Under the pieces are notes generated by a model. That model was given only the letters and a program-made list of their open reading frames with translations. It was not told the origin of the DNA and ran no database searches. The translations under genes were made by a program, and so were the position numbers. A stretch of 64,000 nt of DNA from Nocardioides donggukensis (lineage in GTDB: Bacteria > Actinomycetota > Actinomycetes > Propionibacteriales > Nocardioidaceae), in contig NZ_JACYXZ010000002.1 of the NCBI RefSeq assembly GCF_014842875.1, forward strand, positions 760,623 through 824,622, written 5' to 3'. Positions within the stretch are counted from its first letter, which is position 1, and each line of letters begins with the position of its first letter. Positions 1 through 9,015 of this stretch are shown in pieces.

Positions 1-334
1 CCTCGGCCTGGTCGGCGTTGGTGTGCGCGGTCAGCAGGGCGCACCCGGCGCCGGCGAGGGTGGCGAGCGTCCGACCCTTGGGCGTGGTCGCGGCGAACCC
101 GTGCACGGGCTTGAGGAACAGCGGGTGGTGCACGACGAGCAGGTCGGCGCCCCACTCGGCCGCCTCGGCGGCCACCTCGGGGGTCGGGTCGACGGCGAAC
201 ATCACCTTGCGCACCGGCGCCGCGGGGTCGCCGTACACGAGTCCGACCGCGTCCCAGTCCTCGGCGGTCTCCGGCGGGTACCAGCCGTGCAGCAGGTCGA
301 CGACGTCGGTGAGCAGTGGCTTCGACTCGGGCAT
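1..334 (-). CDS. Nif3-like dinuclear metal centre protein (partial, 3' end outside window)
   Basis: The first 111 codons are present and the gene runs off the left edge. The translation starts MPESKPLLTDVVDLL and contains HHPLFLKP (about residues 69-76) and HTNAD (about 103-107), the metal-ligand motifs of the Nif3/DUF34 family, whose members bind two metal ions. Their exact reaction is not settled (GTP cyclohydrolase type I-like activity has been proposed for some). The start is chosen because TAGCCT lies at 341-346, six bases before the ATG, with no Shine-Dalgarno, so the transcript is probably leaderless. The neighbouring acyl-CoA ligase is on the same strand and ends 27 bases upstream. 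Confidence 0.85.
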   Translation of the reverse strand, partial: MPESKPLLTDVVDLLHGWYPPETAEDWDAVGLVYGDPAAPVRKVMFAVDPTPEVAAEAAEWGADLLVVHHPLFLKPVHGFAATTPKGRTLATLAGAGCALLTAHTNADQAE

Positions 335-340
335 GGCCCG

Positions 341-346
341 AGGCTA
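341..346 (-). promoter_or_regulatory. -10 element of leaderless Nif3-like gene
   Basis: TAGCCT on the minus strand, six bases before the ATG at 334. This places the expected transcript start at the initiation codon. Confidence 0.5.
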
Positions 347-360
347 GGCCATGGGCGCGG

Positions 361-1905
361 TCAGTTCACCTGGCGGTCGCGGCCGCTCCAGTAGGGCTCG
401 CGCAGCTTGAACTTCTGCAGCTTCCCGGTCGCGGTGCGGGCCAGCTCGTCGCGGAACTCCACGCTGGTGGGCGCCTTGTAGCCGGCCGCCTTGTCCTTGC
501 ACCAGGCGATCAGCTCCTCCTCGGTGACCTCGCCGCCCTCGGCCAGCACCACCAGCGCCTTGATGGTCTCGCCCCACTTCTCGCTGGGCACGCCGATCAC
601 GGCGACCTCGGCGACGGCGGGGTGGGAGAAGATGACGTCCTCCACCTCGATCGAGGAGACGTTCTCCCCCCCGGTGATGATCACGTCCTTCTTGCGGTCG
701 CTGATCGTCAGGTAGCCGTCGTCACCGATGTCGCCGCCGTCACCGGTGTGGAACCAGCCGTCGGCCAGGCACCGGGCGCTCTCCTCCGGCTGCTCCCAGT
801 AGCCCTCGAGGACCACGTTGGAGCGGGCCAGCACCTCCCCGCTCTCGGAGGTCGACAGCGTCACGCCGATGGCCGGCGCGCCGGCGCGGACCAGCTTCGC
901 GGCGCGCTCCTCGGTGCTCAGCCCGTCCCACTCCGCGCGGGTGCGGTTGATCGTCAGCAGCGGCGAGGTCTCGGTGAGGCCGTAGATCTGGATGAACTCC
1001 CAGCCCAGCTCCTCCTCGACCCTGGCCACCGTCTTCGTCGGGGGCGGCGCCCCGGCCATGATGATCCGGACCCGGTCCCGCCCGGGGATCTCGCCCTCCC
1101 AGTCCTGGGCGGCCTCGAGCACGGCGGCCGCGACCGCCGGCGCGGCACACATCACGGTGACCCCGTGCTCCTCGACCCGGCGCAGGATCTCGGCGCCGTC
1201 GATCTTGCGGATCACCACCTGCTTGACGCCCAGGCCGGTCATCGTGAACGGCATCCCCCAGCCGTTGGCGTGGAACATCGGCAGCGTGTGCAGGTAGACG
1301 TCGCGGTCGGTCACCGCGGCGTGCAGGCCGAACGTCACGGCGTTCACCCAGATGTTGCGGTGGGTGATCTGCACGCCCTTGGGCCGGGCGGTCGTGCCCG
1401 AGGTGTAGTTGATGCAGGCGGTGGCGTTCTCGTCCGGCTCCCACGGGCGCGGCTCGGCGCCGCCGTCCTCGGGCCGGGCGGCGTAGAGGTCGCTGTCGTC
1501 GCCGAGCAGGAACCGGTGCTCTGCCTTGACCTCGGCCAGCTCGGCGTCGAGCTCGGGGTCGACCAGCAGCACCCGGGCTCCGGAGTGCTCGACGATGTAG
1601 GAGACCTCGTCGGGACGGAGCCGGAAGTTCACCGGGACCAGCACCCGGCCGGAGCCGGCCACGCCGAAGAAGGAGGTGAGCAGGCGCGCGGAGTTGTGGG
1701 AGACGATCGCCACCCGCTCCCCCACGCCGATGCCGAGCTCGTCGAGCCGGGCCGCCTGGCGGCGGGCCAGGGCGTCGATCTCCCGATAGGTCAGCGATCC
1801 GAGCGAGGGAGCCGGCTGGTCCGGCTCGTCGACCACCCCGATCCGGTCGCCGTAGACCCCGACGGCCCGGTCGATGAAGTCCGAGACGGAGAACGGGACG
1901 AGCAT
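361..1905 (-). CDS. fatty-acyl-CoA ligase (AMP-binding, class I adenylate-forming)
   Basis: 514 residues, full length for the ANL superfamily. It activates a carboxylic acid to the acyl-adenylate and transfers it to coenzyme A in the cytosol. Visible motifs are the phosphate-binding YTSGTTARPKG (residues 167-177), YGLTE, the hinge region GDDGYLTISDRKKD with GGENVSS, and the catalytic lysine TGK near residue 495. The sequence resembles FadD-type medium/long-chain ligases (AMP-binding proteins next to beta-oxidation genes), but substrate length cannot be read. A GAGGAGG sequence just upstream of the ATG serves as ribosome binding site, so unlike many neighbours this gene is not leaderless. The Nif3-like gene follows 27 bases downstream. 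Confidence 0.9.
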   Translation of the reverse strand: MLVPFSVSDFIDRAVGVYGDRIGVVDEPDQPAPSLGSLTYREIDALARRQAARLDELGIGVGERVAIVSHNSARLLTSFFGVAGSGRVLVPVNFRLRPDEVSYIVEHSGARVLLVDPELDAELAEVKAEHRFLLGDDSDLYAARPEDGGAEPRPWEPDENATACINYTSGTTARPKGVQITHRNIWVNAVTFGLHAAVTDRDVYLHTLPMFHANGWGMPFTMTGLGVKQVVIRKIDGAEILRRVEEHGVTVMCAAPAVAAAVLEAAQDWEGEIPGRDRVRIIMAGAPPPTKTVARVEEELGWEFIQIYGLTETSPLLTINRTRAEWDGLSTEERAAKLVRAGAPAIGVTLSTSESGEVLARSNVVLEGYWEQPEESARCLADGWFHTGDGGDIGDDGYLTISDRKKDVIITGGENVSSIEVEDVIFSHPAVAEVAVIGVPSEKWGETIKALVVLAEGGEVTEEELIAWCKDKAAGYKAPTSVEFRDELARTATGKLQKFKLREPYWSGRDRQVN

Positions 1906-2051
1906 GTGGCCTCCTCGTGGCGGGTGTGGCGGGACTCACCTCACTGTAACGAGGGGGTGTCGGGCCTCGCCCGGGTCGACCGGCGCGGTTCGGTGAGCGG
2001 GCCGACTGGCGCGACGGGCGGTCCGCGCAGGGGGACGGGGGGCCGCGGGGG

Positions 2052-2123
2052 TGGGCGCAGAGGGGATCGAACCCCCGACATCTTCCTTGTAAGGGAAGCG
2101 CTCTACCGCTGAGCTATACGCCC
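2052..2123 (-). tRNA. tRNA-Val (anticodon TAC)
   Basis: The 72-base cloverleaf starts GGGCGTATAGCTC and has a seven-pair acceptor stem closing against TGCGCCC, an anticodon loop CTTACAA flanked by CTTCC/GGAAG, and a TTCGATC T loop. The discriminator base is A; the CCA tail is not encoded. Confidence 0.95.
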
Positions 2124-2163
2124 CGGAGCGCCGCACAGACTACGTGAACGGGAGCCGAAATAG

Positions 2164-2203
2164 GTTACGACCGCTGGCGTCTCGGGTCACCAGCGGTCGT
2201 AAC
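2164..2203. terminator. 14-bp perfect hairpin between tRNA-Val and peroxiredoxin gene
   Basis: GTTACGACCGCTGG (2164-2177) and its exact complement CCAGCGGTCGTAAC (2190-2203) are separated by 12 bases. It lies 75 bases past the stop of the peroxiredoxin gene and before tRNA-Val. There is no clear U tract, as is common for actinobacterial terminators, so termination is an inference. Confidence 0.5.
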
Positions 2204-2207
2204 AACT

Positions 2208-2236
2208 ACAAGTTTGCACCATCGCCCAAAACTTGT
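2208..2236. terminator. 8-bp hairpin downstream of peroxiredoxin gene
   Basis: ACAAGTTT (2208-2215) pairs with AAACTTGT (2229-2236) around a 13-base loop. It lies directly downstream of the peroxiredoxin stop and in tandem with the stronger hairpin at 2164-2203; the pair probably ends transcription. Confidence 0.4.
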
Positions 2237-2277
2237 CACCGTTCCCACCCGATTTGCCCGGTTCCGGTGGTGCAGGT

Positions 2278-2742
2278 CTAGACGAGTGCCCGCAGCTCCC
2301 TCAGGTGCTCGTCGAGGTCGCGCCCCTCCGGCATGGCGTTGTGCACCGACCAGCGCAGCCGGCCCTCCTTGTCGACCAGGTACGACGACCGGCGCGGGCA
2401 GCCGCGCTCCTCGTCGAAGGCGTCGTACGCCGTCGCGACGGCGCCGTGCGGCCAGAAGTCGGAGAGCAGCGGGAAGTTCAGGCCGTCGGCGTCGGCGAAG
2501 GAGCGCACCGCGTAGGTGGGGTCACAGGAGATCGCGAGCACCTCGGTGTCGAAGGTGAGGAACTCGTCCAGCCGGTCCCGGATCCCGGTCAGCTCGCCGG
2601 TGCAGACGTTCGAGAACGCGAACGGGTAGAAGAAGATCGCCACGGCCTTCTGCCCGCGGTAGGACGACAGCTGCACGTCCTGCCCGAACTGGTCGCGCAG
2701 CGTGAAGTCCGGCGCGGCGTCGCCGAGCTCGAGGTCACTCAC
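2278..2742 (-). CDS. peroxiredoxin, AhpE/Bcp-like
   Basis: 154 residues when started at the GTG giving VSDLELGDAAPDFTL; that GTG has GAGGACAGGA a few bases upstream, whereas a GTG six codons further out lacks a good ribosome binding site. Peroxiredoxins reduce hydrogen peroxide, peroxynitrite and organic hydroperoxides through an active-site cysteine. The peroxidatic cysteine is in FAFSNVCTGEL (about residue 44), and the conserved arginine is in CPRRSSYLVD. The spacing and the lack of an obvious second thiol apart from ERGC resemble mycobacterial AhpE, a 1-Cys enzyme recycled by mycothiol/mycoredoxin. Tandem hairpins follow the stop. The acyl-CoA ligase gene upstream ends about 110 bases away. 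Confidence 0.88.
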   Translation of the reverse strand: MSDLELGDAAPDFTLRDQFGQDVQLSSYRGQKAVAIFFYPFAFSNVCTGELTGIRDRLDEFLTFDTEVLAISCDPTYAVRSFADADGLNFPLLSDFWPHGAVATAYDAFDEERGCPRRSSYLVDKEGRLRWSVHNAMPEGRDLDEHLRELRALV

Positions 2743-2854
2743 CGGTGGTCCTGTCCTCACCTCGTGACGGCCTGCTCGGCCGTCGGGAACGTCTGGTCGG
2801 CGCCCATCCTCCCACCCGGGTCCGAGCCGTCCGCCGGGACCTCCGAGGGCCGGA

Positions 2855-4501
2855 TCAGGCGTCGCTGGAGGCGTCGTGCTGCGCCAGGTCGCGCTTGAGC
2901 ACCTTGCCGGTGGCGTTGCGGGGCAGCTCGTCGAGGAAGACGAACTCCCGCGGCACCTTGTAGCGCGCGAGGTTGGCCTTGACGTGCTCCTTGAGGTCGT
3001 CCTCGGTGACCTCGCCGGAGCCGACCACGAAGGCCCGGAGCCGGGTGCCGTACTCCTCGTCGTCGACGCCGATGGCCGCGGCCTCGACCACCGCGTCGTG
3101 CCGGGCGAGGCAGTCCTCGACCTCCTGGGGGAAGACGTTCTCCCCGCCGGAGACGATCATCTCGTCGTCGCGCCCCTCGATGAAGAGCCGGCCCGACTCG
3201 TCGAGCCTGCCGACGTCCCCGCTCGACATCAGGCCGTCCACGAGCTCCTTGTGCCCGCCGCCGGTGTAGCCCTCGAAGAGCAGCCCGTTGCCGACGAAGA
3301 TCCGCCCGGAGCCGCCGGCCGGGACATCGCGGCCGTCCTCGTCGAGGATCCGGACCACGGTCGCGTGCGGCGGCCGGCCGGCCGTGCCCGGCGCCTCGCG
3401 CAGGTCGACCGGGTCGGCCACCGACGCGTAGGCGACCTCGGTCGAGCCGTAGACGTTGTAGAGGGTGTCGCCGAACCGGTCCATCCACTCGGTGGCCAGG
3501 TCCCCGGGCAGGGTCGAGCCGGAGGCGGCCACGGCCTTGACCCGTGACAGGTGGTGCGCGTCGAGGGTCTCGTCGGGGAGCTGCAGGATCCGCTGCAGCA
3601 TCACCGGGATCACCACGAGCGAGTCGCAGTCGTGCCGCTCGGTCACCTCGAGGCAGCCCTCGGGGTCGAAGCGACGCGTGAGCACCACCGTGGAGCCCAG
3701 CAGCATGCCGAGCGCGAGGTGGGCGTAGCCCCAGGTGTGGAACAGCGGTGCCGCGATGTGGGTGCGCCAGCCGTGCTTCAGGGGCATCCGCGAGAGCAGG
3801 GAGACCGCGGCGTCGACGCCGGCCTCGTTGCGCGGCGCCCCCTTGGGCGTCCCCGTGGTGCCGGAGGTCAGGATCACCACCCGCCCGTGCCGGGTCGGGG
3901 GGTCGAGGTCGTCGCGGTCGGTTGAGGCGATCAGGCCCTCGACGGTGTCCGGCTGCCCGTCAGCGGCCCGGTCGGGTCCGCCGTCGGTCCACGCCAGGAC
4001 CCGGTCGGCGACCTCGGCTCCTTCGAGGAGCCCGGCGAACTCCTCGTCGTGCACCACGCAGGCCGGTCGTTCGCGCTCGAGCACCTCGACGAGCTGCGGC
4101 CCGGCGAAGGCGGTGTTGAGGTAGAGCACGTCGGCGCCCAGCTTGGCCACGGCCAGGCTGGTGTCGACGAAGCCGCGGTGGTTGCGGCACATCACGGCCA
4201 CGCTGTCGCCCTCGCCGACGCCGCGCTCCCGCAGCGCCCGCGCCAGCGCGTTGCTGCGCGCGTGCACCTCCCCGAAGGTGAGGCTGCCCAGGTCGTCGAC
4301 GAGCCCGACCCGGTCCGGGTAGCGCAGGGCGAGTGTGGCGAAGCCACCGGCGGGGCCGGTGCCCCACCGCTTCACCGTCCAGGCGATCCGGGCCAGCGTT
4401 CCCGGAGAGTAGGGCCGGACGACCCCCGTCCCGGCCAGCACCCTGACCGACGTCACGCAGGAGCTGACCCCGGCACGCAGCCGGTCGACGGCGTCGGCCA
4501 C
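2855..4501 (-). CDS. long-chain acyl-CoA ligase (FadD-like, AMP-binding)
   Basis: 548 residues starting at GTG (VADAVDRLRAG), one base after the TGA of the upstream DUF3052 gene, which indicates translational coupling. Open frame continues further upstream but that part only mirrors the DUF3052 gene. Motifs of the ANL superfamily are LTSGTTGTPKG (211-221), YGSTEVAYAS, GRDDEMIVSGGENVFP and the C-terminal lysine ATGK (about 533). It activates fatty acids to CoA thioesters at the membrane-cytosol interface. It is only distantly similar to the ligase at 361-1905, so they are separate paralogues rather than a recent duplication. The substrate is not readable. Confidence 0.88.
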   Translation of the reverse strand: MADAVDRLRAGVSSCVTSVRVLAGTGVVRPYSPGTLARIAWTVKRWGTGPAGGFATLALRYPDRVGLVDDLGSLTFGEVHARSNALARALRERGVGEGDSVAVMCRNHRGFVDTSLAVAKLGADVLYLNTAFAGPQLVEVLERERPACVVHDEEFAGLLEGAEVADRVLAWTDGGPDRAADGQPDTVEGLIASTDRDDLDPPTRHGRVVILTSGTTGTPKGAPRNEAGVDAAVSLLSRMPLKHGWRTHIAAPLFHTWGYAHLALGMLLGSTVVLTRRFDPEGCLEVTERHDCDSLVVIPVMLQRILQLPDETLDAHHLSRVKAVAASGSTLPGDLATEWMDRFGDTLYNVYGSTEVAYASVADPVDLREAPGTAGRPPHATVVRILDEDGRDVPAGGSGRIFVGNGLLFEGYTGGGHKELVDGLMSSGDVGRLDESGRLFIEGRDDEMIVSGGENVFPQEVEDCLARHDAVVEAAAIGVDDEEYGTRLRAFVVGSGEVTEDDLKEHVKANLARYKVPREFVFLDELPRNATGKVLKRDLAQHDASSDA

Positions 4502-4502
4502 G

Positions 4503-4934
4503 TCAGTGGACGGTCTTGGGCGCGACCAGCCGGGTGGCGGCCCAGTCCTTGCTGACCGCCGCGGTCGTCGTCTGGGAGAGGCCGGCGACCGGGGCCGCCT
4601 CCGCGATGTCGGCGGGGTCGACCGAGCCGCTGCGACCGACCTTCGGGGTGAGCAGCCAGATGGCGCCTCCCCCGACGAGGTCGGTGAGCGCGTCGACCAG
4701 GGCGTCCACGAGGTCGCCGTCGTCGTCACGCCACCAGAGGACGACGGCCTCGACCACGTTGCCGTACTCGCCGTCGACCAGGTCCGCGTCGATCGTGTCC
4801 TCGATGGCGACCCTGAGCTCGTCGTCGACGTCGTCGTCCCAGCCGAGTTCCTGGATCACCATGCCCTTCGTGAAACCCAGGCGTGCTGCAGCACCGGAAT
4901 GCTGGGCGGCCTCGCCACCCGTGGTCGAGCTCAA
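4503..4934 (-). CDS. DUF3052 family protein
   Basis: 143 residues from a TTG start (LSSTTGGEAAQHSGAAARLGF); GGAGGAG lies five bases before this TTG, which decides the start over an in-frame codon 45 bases further upstream. The body matches the actinobacterial DUF3052 family: GMVIQELGWDDDVDDELR, an acidic VDGEYGNVVEAVVLWWRDDDGDLVDALVDA segment split across the middle, and GGAIWLLTPKVGR. No enzymatic role is known. It is divergent from aceE, an arrangement seen repeatedly in actinomycetes, and it is coupled to the following acyl-CoA ligase (TGACGTG). It is probably a cytosolic regulator-like or accessory protein; function unassigned. Confidence 0.85.
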   Translation of the reverse strand: MSSTTGGEAAQHSGAAARLGFTKGMVIQELGWDDDVDDELRVAIEDTIDADLVDGEYGNVVEAVVLWWRDDDGDLVDALVDALTDLVGGGAIWLLTPKVGRSGSVDPADIAEAAPVAGLSQTTTAAVSKDWAATRLVAPKTVH

Positions 4935-5091
4935 CTGACTCCTCCAGATCGCGTGCGAAGAAACGTGCCCGTAGTCCACCGGAGTTAGTGGCCCGGCGCA
5001 ACCCTGGGGCGCGGGGTGTCGCCTGCCGGGACGGCCGGACCCCCGTCGTGGGACTACTCATCGGTAGATTTCGCGGTAGCCGTGGGCGTGC

Positions 5092-5097
5092 AACGAT
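5092..5097 (+). promoter_or_regulatory. putative -10 of leaderless aceE
   Basis: AACGAT sits six bases before the aceE GTG at 5104; only the A and final T of TAnnnT are kept, so the call is weak on its own but fits the spacing seen across the window. Confidence 0.35.
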
Positions 5098-5103
5098 GAG
5101 CCG

Positions 5104-7872
5104 GTGAACGACGCGCAATCCGCCTCCCCACAGTCCACCGGCAGCCCGGTCATCCACGAGGGTCTGCCGACCCAGCTTCCCGACATCGACCCGGAGGAGA
5201 CCTCCGAGTGGGTGGAGTCCTTCGACGCGATGCTCGAGGGACGCGGCCGCGAGCGGGCCCGCTACGTGATGCTCCGGCTGCTCGAACGGGCCCGGGAGAA
5301 GCAGGTGGGGGTGCCGGCGCTGCGCAGCACCGACTACATCAACACCATCCCGCCGGAGCGCGAGCCATGGTTCCCCGGTGACGAGGACGTCGAGCGCCGG
5401 ATCCGCGCCTTCCTGCGCTGGAACGCCGCGGTCATGGTCTCCAGCGCCAACCGCAAGGGCCTCGAGGTGGGCGGCCACATCGCCACCTACCAGTCCTCGG
5501 CGAGCCTCTACGAGGTCGGCTTCAACCACTTCTTCCAGGGCAAGGACGCCGAGGGCGGCGGCGACCAGATCTACATCCAGGGCCACGGCTCCCCCGGCAT
5601 CTACGCCCGCGCCTACCTCGAGGGCCGGCTGACCGAGGAGCAGCTCTACCGGTTCCGGCAGGAGGTGCAGCACGGCGTCGGCGCCGGCCTCCCGTCGTAC
5701 CCGCACCCCCGCCTGATGCCGGAGTTCTGGGAGTTCCCGACCGTGTCGATGGGCCTGACCGCCATCAACTCGATCTACCAGGCGCGCTTCAACCGCTACC
5801 TGCACAACCGCAACCTCAAGGACACCTCGCAGCAGCACGTGTGGGCGTTCCTCGGCGACGGCGAGATGGCCGAGCCGGAGTCGCTCGGCGCGATCGGTGT
5901 CGCCGCGCGCGAGGAGCTCGACAACCTCACCTGGGTCATCAACTGCAACCTCCAGCAGCTCGACGGCCCGGTGCGCGGCAACGGGAAGATCATCCAGGAG
6001 CTGGAGTCCCAGTTCCGCGGCGCCGGCTGGAACGTCATCAAGGTGGTCTGGGGCCGCGAGTGGGACGACCTGCTCGCCCGCGACGTGGACAGCGTGCTGG
6101 TCAACCGGATGAACACCACGCCGGACGGCGCGTTCCAGACCTACTCGGTCGAGGACGGCGCCTACATCCGCGACAGCTTCTTCGGCAGCGACCAGCGGCT
6201 GCGCAAGATGGTCGAGCACATGAGCGACGAGCAGATCCGCAAGCTCCCGCGCGGCGGCCACGACTACCGCAAGGTGTACGCCGCCTTCGAGGCCGCCAAG
6301 CAGCACGTGGGACAGCCGACGGTGATCCTGGCCAAGACCATCAAGGGCTGGACCATCGACGCGCTCGAGGGCAAGAACGCCACCCACCAGATGAAGAAGC
6401 TCACCCCGGACGACCTGAAGAAGTTCCGGGACCGGCTCTACCTGCCGATCAGCGACCGCGACCTGGAGCGCTCCTACGAGGAGACCGGGGCGGCGCCGTT
6501 CTTCCACCCCGGCAAGGACGCCCCCGAGATCGAGTACATGATGGAGCGTCGCAAGGCCCTCGGCGGGGCGGTCCCCCGCCGGGTGGACCGGTCCTCCTCG
6601 CTCAAGCTGCCCGGCGACTCGGCGTACGCCGCCCTCAAGGAGGGCTCGGGCAAGAACAAGGTGGCCACCACGATGGCGGTGGTCCGGCAGCTGAAGGACT
6701 GGATGCGCGACCCCGAGATCGGGCAGCGGATCGTCCCGATCGCGCCCGACGAGTACCGCACGTTCGGCATGGACGGCATGTTCCCGACCGCCAAGGTCTA
6801 CAACCCCGGCGGCCAGCGCTACGAGGCCGTGGACCGGAACATGCTGCTGGCCTACAAGGAGTCCGCGCAGGGGCAGATGCTGCACGAGGGCATCTCCGAG
6901 GCCGGGGCCATGGCCTCGGCGACGGCGGCCGGCTCGGCGTACTCCACGCACGGCGAGCACATGATCCCGTTCTACATCTTCTACTCGATGTTCGGCTTCC
7001 AGCGCACCGGCGACTCGATCTGGGCGATGGCCGACCAGCTGGCCCGTGGCTTCCTCATCGGCGCCACCGCCGGGCGCACTACGCTGACCGGCGAGGGGCT
7101 GCAGCACGCCGACGGCCACTCCCCGCTGCTGGCCGCGACCAACCCGGCGGTCGTGCACTACGACCCGGCCTTCGCCTACGAGGTCTCGCACGTCATGCGC
7201 TCCGGCCTGGAGCGGATGTACGGCGACGACCCGGAGGACGTCATCTTCTACGTGACGGTCTACAACGAGCCGGTCTCGCAGCCGGCCGAGCCGGAGGACG
7301 TCGATGTCGACGGCATCCTGCGCGGCATGCACCGGGTCTCGGTGGCCGACGGCGACGGACCGCGGGTGCAGCTGATGGCCTCCGGCATCGGCTTCCCCTG
7401 GGCCGAGGACGCCGCCCGGATGCTGGCCGAGGACTGGGGGGTGCAGGCCGACACCTGGTCGGTGACCTCCTGGAACGAGCTGGCCCGCGATGCCGTCTCC
7501 GCGGAGGAGTGGAACCTGCTGCACCCGGGCGAGTCACCCCGGTCGGCGTACGTCACCGACAAGCTCGAGGGCGCCACCGGCCCCGTGGTCGCGGTCTCGG
7601 ACTACATGTGCGCGGTCCCGCTGCAGATCGCCCGCTGGGTGCCCGGCGACTACCGGGTGCTGGGCGCGGACGGGTTCGGCTTCGCGGACACCCGACCGGC
7701 GGCACGGCGCTACTTCCACATCGACGCCGAGTCGGTGGTCGTCCAGGCGCTGCAGGCGCTGGCCGACGCGGGCGAGCTGCCGAGGGAGAAGGTCGTCGAG
7801 GCGTTCGAGAAGTACCGCATCGAGGACCCGACCGCGGTCTCCGGCGTCACGCAGGAGGGCGGGGACGCCTGA
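5104..7872 (+). CDS. aceE: pyruvate dehydrogenase E1 component, homodimeric type
   Basis: 922 residues, the usual length of the single-chain AceE found in actinobacteria and gammaproteobacteria. It decarboxylates pyruvate with thiamine diphosphate and passes the acetyl group to the lipoyl domain of E2, feeding acetyl-CoA to the TCA cycle and to the fatty acid genes downstream. Seen motifs are [15 protein letters not shown] near residue 163, the ThDP/Mg signature [10 protein letters not shown] (about 250-260) with the [10 protein letters not shown] segment, and the transketolase pyrimidine-binding part EGISEAGAM near 600. There is no Shine-Dalgarno before the GTG. Divergent from DUF3052 across 169 bases. 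No E2/E3 genes are nearby. Confidence 0.97.
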   Translation: MNDAQSASPQSTGSPVIHEGLPTQLPDIDPEETSEWVESFDAMLEGRGRERARYVMLRLLERAREKQVGVPALRSTDYINTIPPEREPWFPGDEDVERRIRAFLRWNAAVMVSSANRKGLEVGGHIATYQSSASLYEVGFNHFFQGKDAEGGGDQIYIQGHGSPGIYARAYLEGRLTEEQLYRFRQEVQHGVGAGLPSYPHPRLMPEFWEFPTVSMGLTAINSIYQARFNRYLHNRNLKDTSQQHVWAFLGDGEMAEPESLGAIGVAAREELDNLTWVINCNLQQLDGPVRGNGKIIQELESQFRGAGWNVIKVVWGREWDDLLARDVDSVLVNRMNTTPDGAFQTYSVEDGAYIRDSFFGSDQRLRKMVEHMSDEQIRKLPRGGHDYRKVYAAFEAAKQHVGQPTVILAKTIKGWTIDALEGKNATHQMKKLTPDDLKKFRDRLYLPISDRDLERSYEETGAAPFFHPGKDAPEIEYMMERRKALGGAVPRRVDRSSSLKLPGDSAYAALKEGSGKNKVATTMAVVRQLKDWMRDPEIGQRIVPIAPDEYRTFGMDGMFPTAKVYNPGGQRYEAVDRNMLLAYKESAQGQMLHEGISEAGAMASATAAGSAYSTHGEHMIPFYIFYSMFGFQRTGDSIWAMADQLARGFLIGATAGRTTLTGEGLQHADGHSPLLAATNPAVVHYDPAFAYEVSHVMRSGLERMYGDDPEDVIFYVTVYNEPVSQPAEPEDVDVDGILRGMHRVSVADGDGPRVQLMASGIGFPWAEDAARMLAEDWGVQADTWSVTSWNELARDAVSAEEWNLLHPGESPRSAYVTDKLEGATGPVVAVSDYMCAVPLQIARWVPGDYRVLGADGFGFADTRPAARRYFHIDAESVVVQALQALADAGELPREKVVEAFEKYRIEDPTAVSGVTQEGGDA

Positions 7873-7887
7873 GGCCCCCGCGGGTCG

Positions 7888-8862
7888 CTAGGCGCCGCTG
7901 AGCTGCTGCACCGGGGCCACCGGGGCGTCCCCCGCCTCGGCCTGGCGCACGACGGCGGGCGCCCCCTCGGCCAGCAGCCGGCGCATGCGGTCCCGGTCGT
8001 AGACGGAGGGCTCGGTGCTGCGCAGGAAGTCCTTGAGCACCTTGACGAAGCGCTGCGGGTGGTCCTTGTGCGGGAAGTGCCCGGCGTTGGGGAACACCTC
8101 GACCCGGGCCTGCGGCGCCAGGGCTGCCACGTTGCGGGCCTGGTGGGCCGGGAGGACGTGGTCCTGCTCGCCCCAGACGACGCACAGCGGCATCGCCTCG
8201 GTCAGGTAGGCACGGTCGCTCATCGTGACGACCTGCCCGCGCCAGTCCACGACCGCGCGGGTCAGGTGACGCACGGCGGCCCGGACCCGGTGGTCCTGCC
8301 AGGAGTCGAAGATCGCCGCCGCCTCGGCCAGGTCCCGGGTGGCGGGGAGGCCGGTCCGGTGCAGCGCCCGCATGCCGGCCACGCCGAGGTGGCGGGCCCC
8401 GGGCAGCGTGAGCAGCCTCATCAACTGGTCGAAGCCGGGGGTGGTGATCGCCCGGATCGCCGGCGTCACCTCCGGGCCGACGCCGCCGGGCGCCACCAGG
8501 ACCAGCCGCTCGGTGCGCTCGGGGAACTGGTAGCCGAACTGCATGGCCACCCCGCCCCCGAAGCTGTGGCCGACCACCGTGGCCCGGTCGATGCCGAGCA
8601 CCGTCAGCAGGTCGCGCATGCCGTTGGCGTAACCGCCCAGGGAGTAGTCGGCGCGCGGCTTGTCGGAGCGTCCGTGCCCGAGCAGGTCGGGGGCGATCAC
8701 GCGGTACCGGCGGGACAGCTCGCGGATCACGGGGTACCACGTCGTGTGGTCGCAGCCGAGGCCGTGCAGGAGGAGGAGGGTCGGGCCCGAGCCCACGGAG
8801 ACGAACGCCCGGCGGTGTCCGTGGACGGTGACGTGCTGGAGATCGAACTCTGGAGCACCCAC
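7888..8862 (-). CDS. alpha/beta hydrolase
   Basis: 324 residues. The fold is shown by LLLLHGLGCDHTTW (oxyanion hole region), the nucleophile elbow GHSFGGG (serine near 97), the acid in WGEQDHVLP and the histidine in NAGHFPHKD, so the catalytic triad is complete. The sequence resembles lipase/esterase and C-C hydrolase (MhpC-like) members, and the substrate cannot be told. The GTG start has GGAGG six bases upstream. It ends 15 bases from the aceE stop, tail to tail, and is divergent from fasR. Confidence 0.85.
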   Translation of the reverse strand: MGAPEFDLQHVTVHGHRRAFVSVGSGPTLLLLHGLGCDHTTWYPVIRELSRRYRVIAPDLLGHGRSDKPRADYSLGGYANGMRDLLTVLGIDRATVVGHSFGGGVAMQFGYQFPERTERLVLVAPGGVGPEVTPAIRAITTPGFDQLMRLLTLPGARHLGVAGMRALHRTGLPATRDLAEAAAIFDSWQDHRVRAAVRHLTRAVVDWRGQVVTMSDRAYLTEAMPLCVVWGEQDHVLPAHQARNVAALAPQARVEVFPNAGHFPHKDHPQRFVKVLKDFLRSTEPSVYDRDRMRRLLAEGAPAVVRQAEAGDAPVAPVQQLSGA

Positions 8863-9003
8863 GACGCACCTCCGGGTCTCGACTGGCCTCCCGAGCAGGC
8901 GGACAGGCAGTCGAGTGTAGGCGGGCCGACCGCCCGCACCCGCCTGCCCCCTCGTGTCTTGAGGAATTCTTCTGGCGGGGAGGGCTGCGGACCGGACCCT
9001 CGC

Positions 9004-9009
9004 TAGCCT
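9004..9009 (+). promoter_or_regulatory. -10 element of leaderless fasR
   Basis: TAGCCT, six bases before the GTG at 9016 and without an intervening ribosome binding site. A near-palindrome GAGGAATTCTTC at 8961-8972 lies upstream and could be a regulator site. Confidence 0.5.
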
Positions 9010-9015
9010 CGGACC

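Noticed and set aside
316..2112. 598-codon plus-strand open frame opposite the acyl-CoA ligase
   Set aside because: It is antisense to a gene with clear ANL motifs; the frame is open only because high GC removes stops, and its translation is Gly/Arg/Val-rich without any motif.
4726..7524. 932-codon minus-strand open frame opposite aceE
   Set aside because: Shadow of aceE; the low-complexity translation (Val/Leu/Asp/His rich) has no domain, and codon bias belongs to the plus strand.
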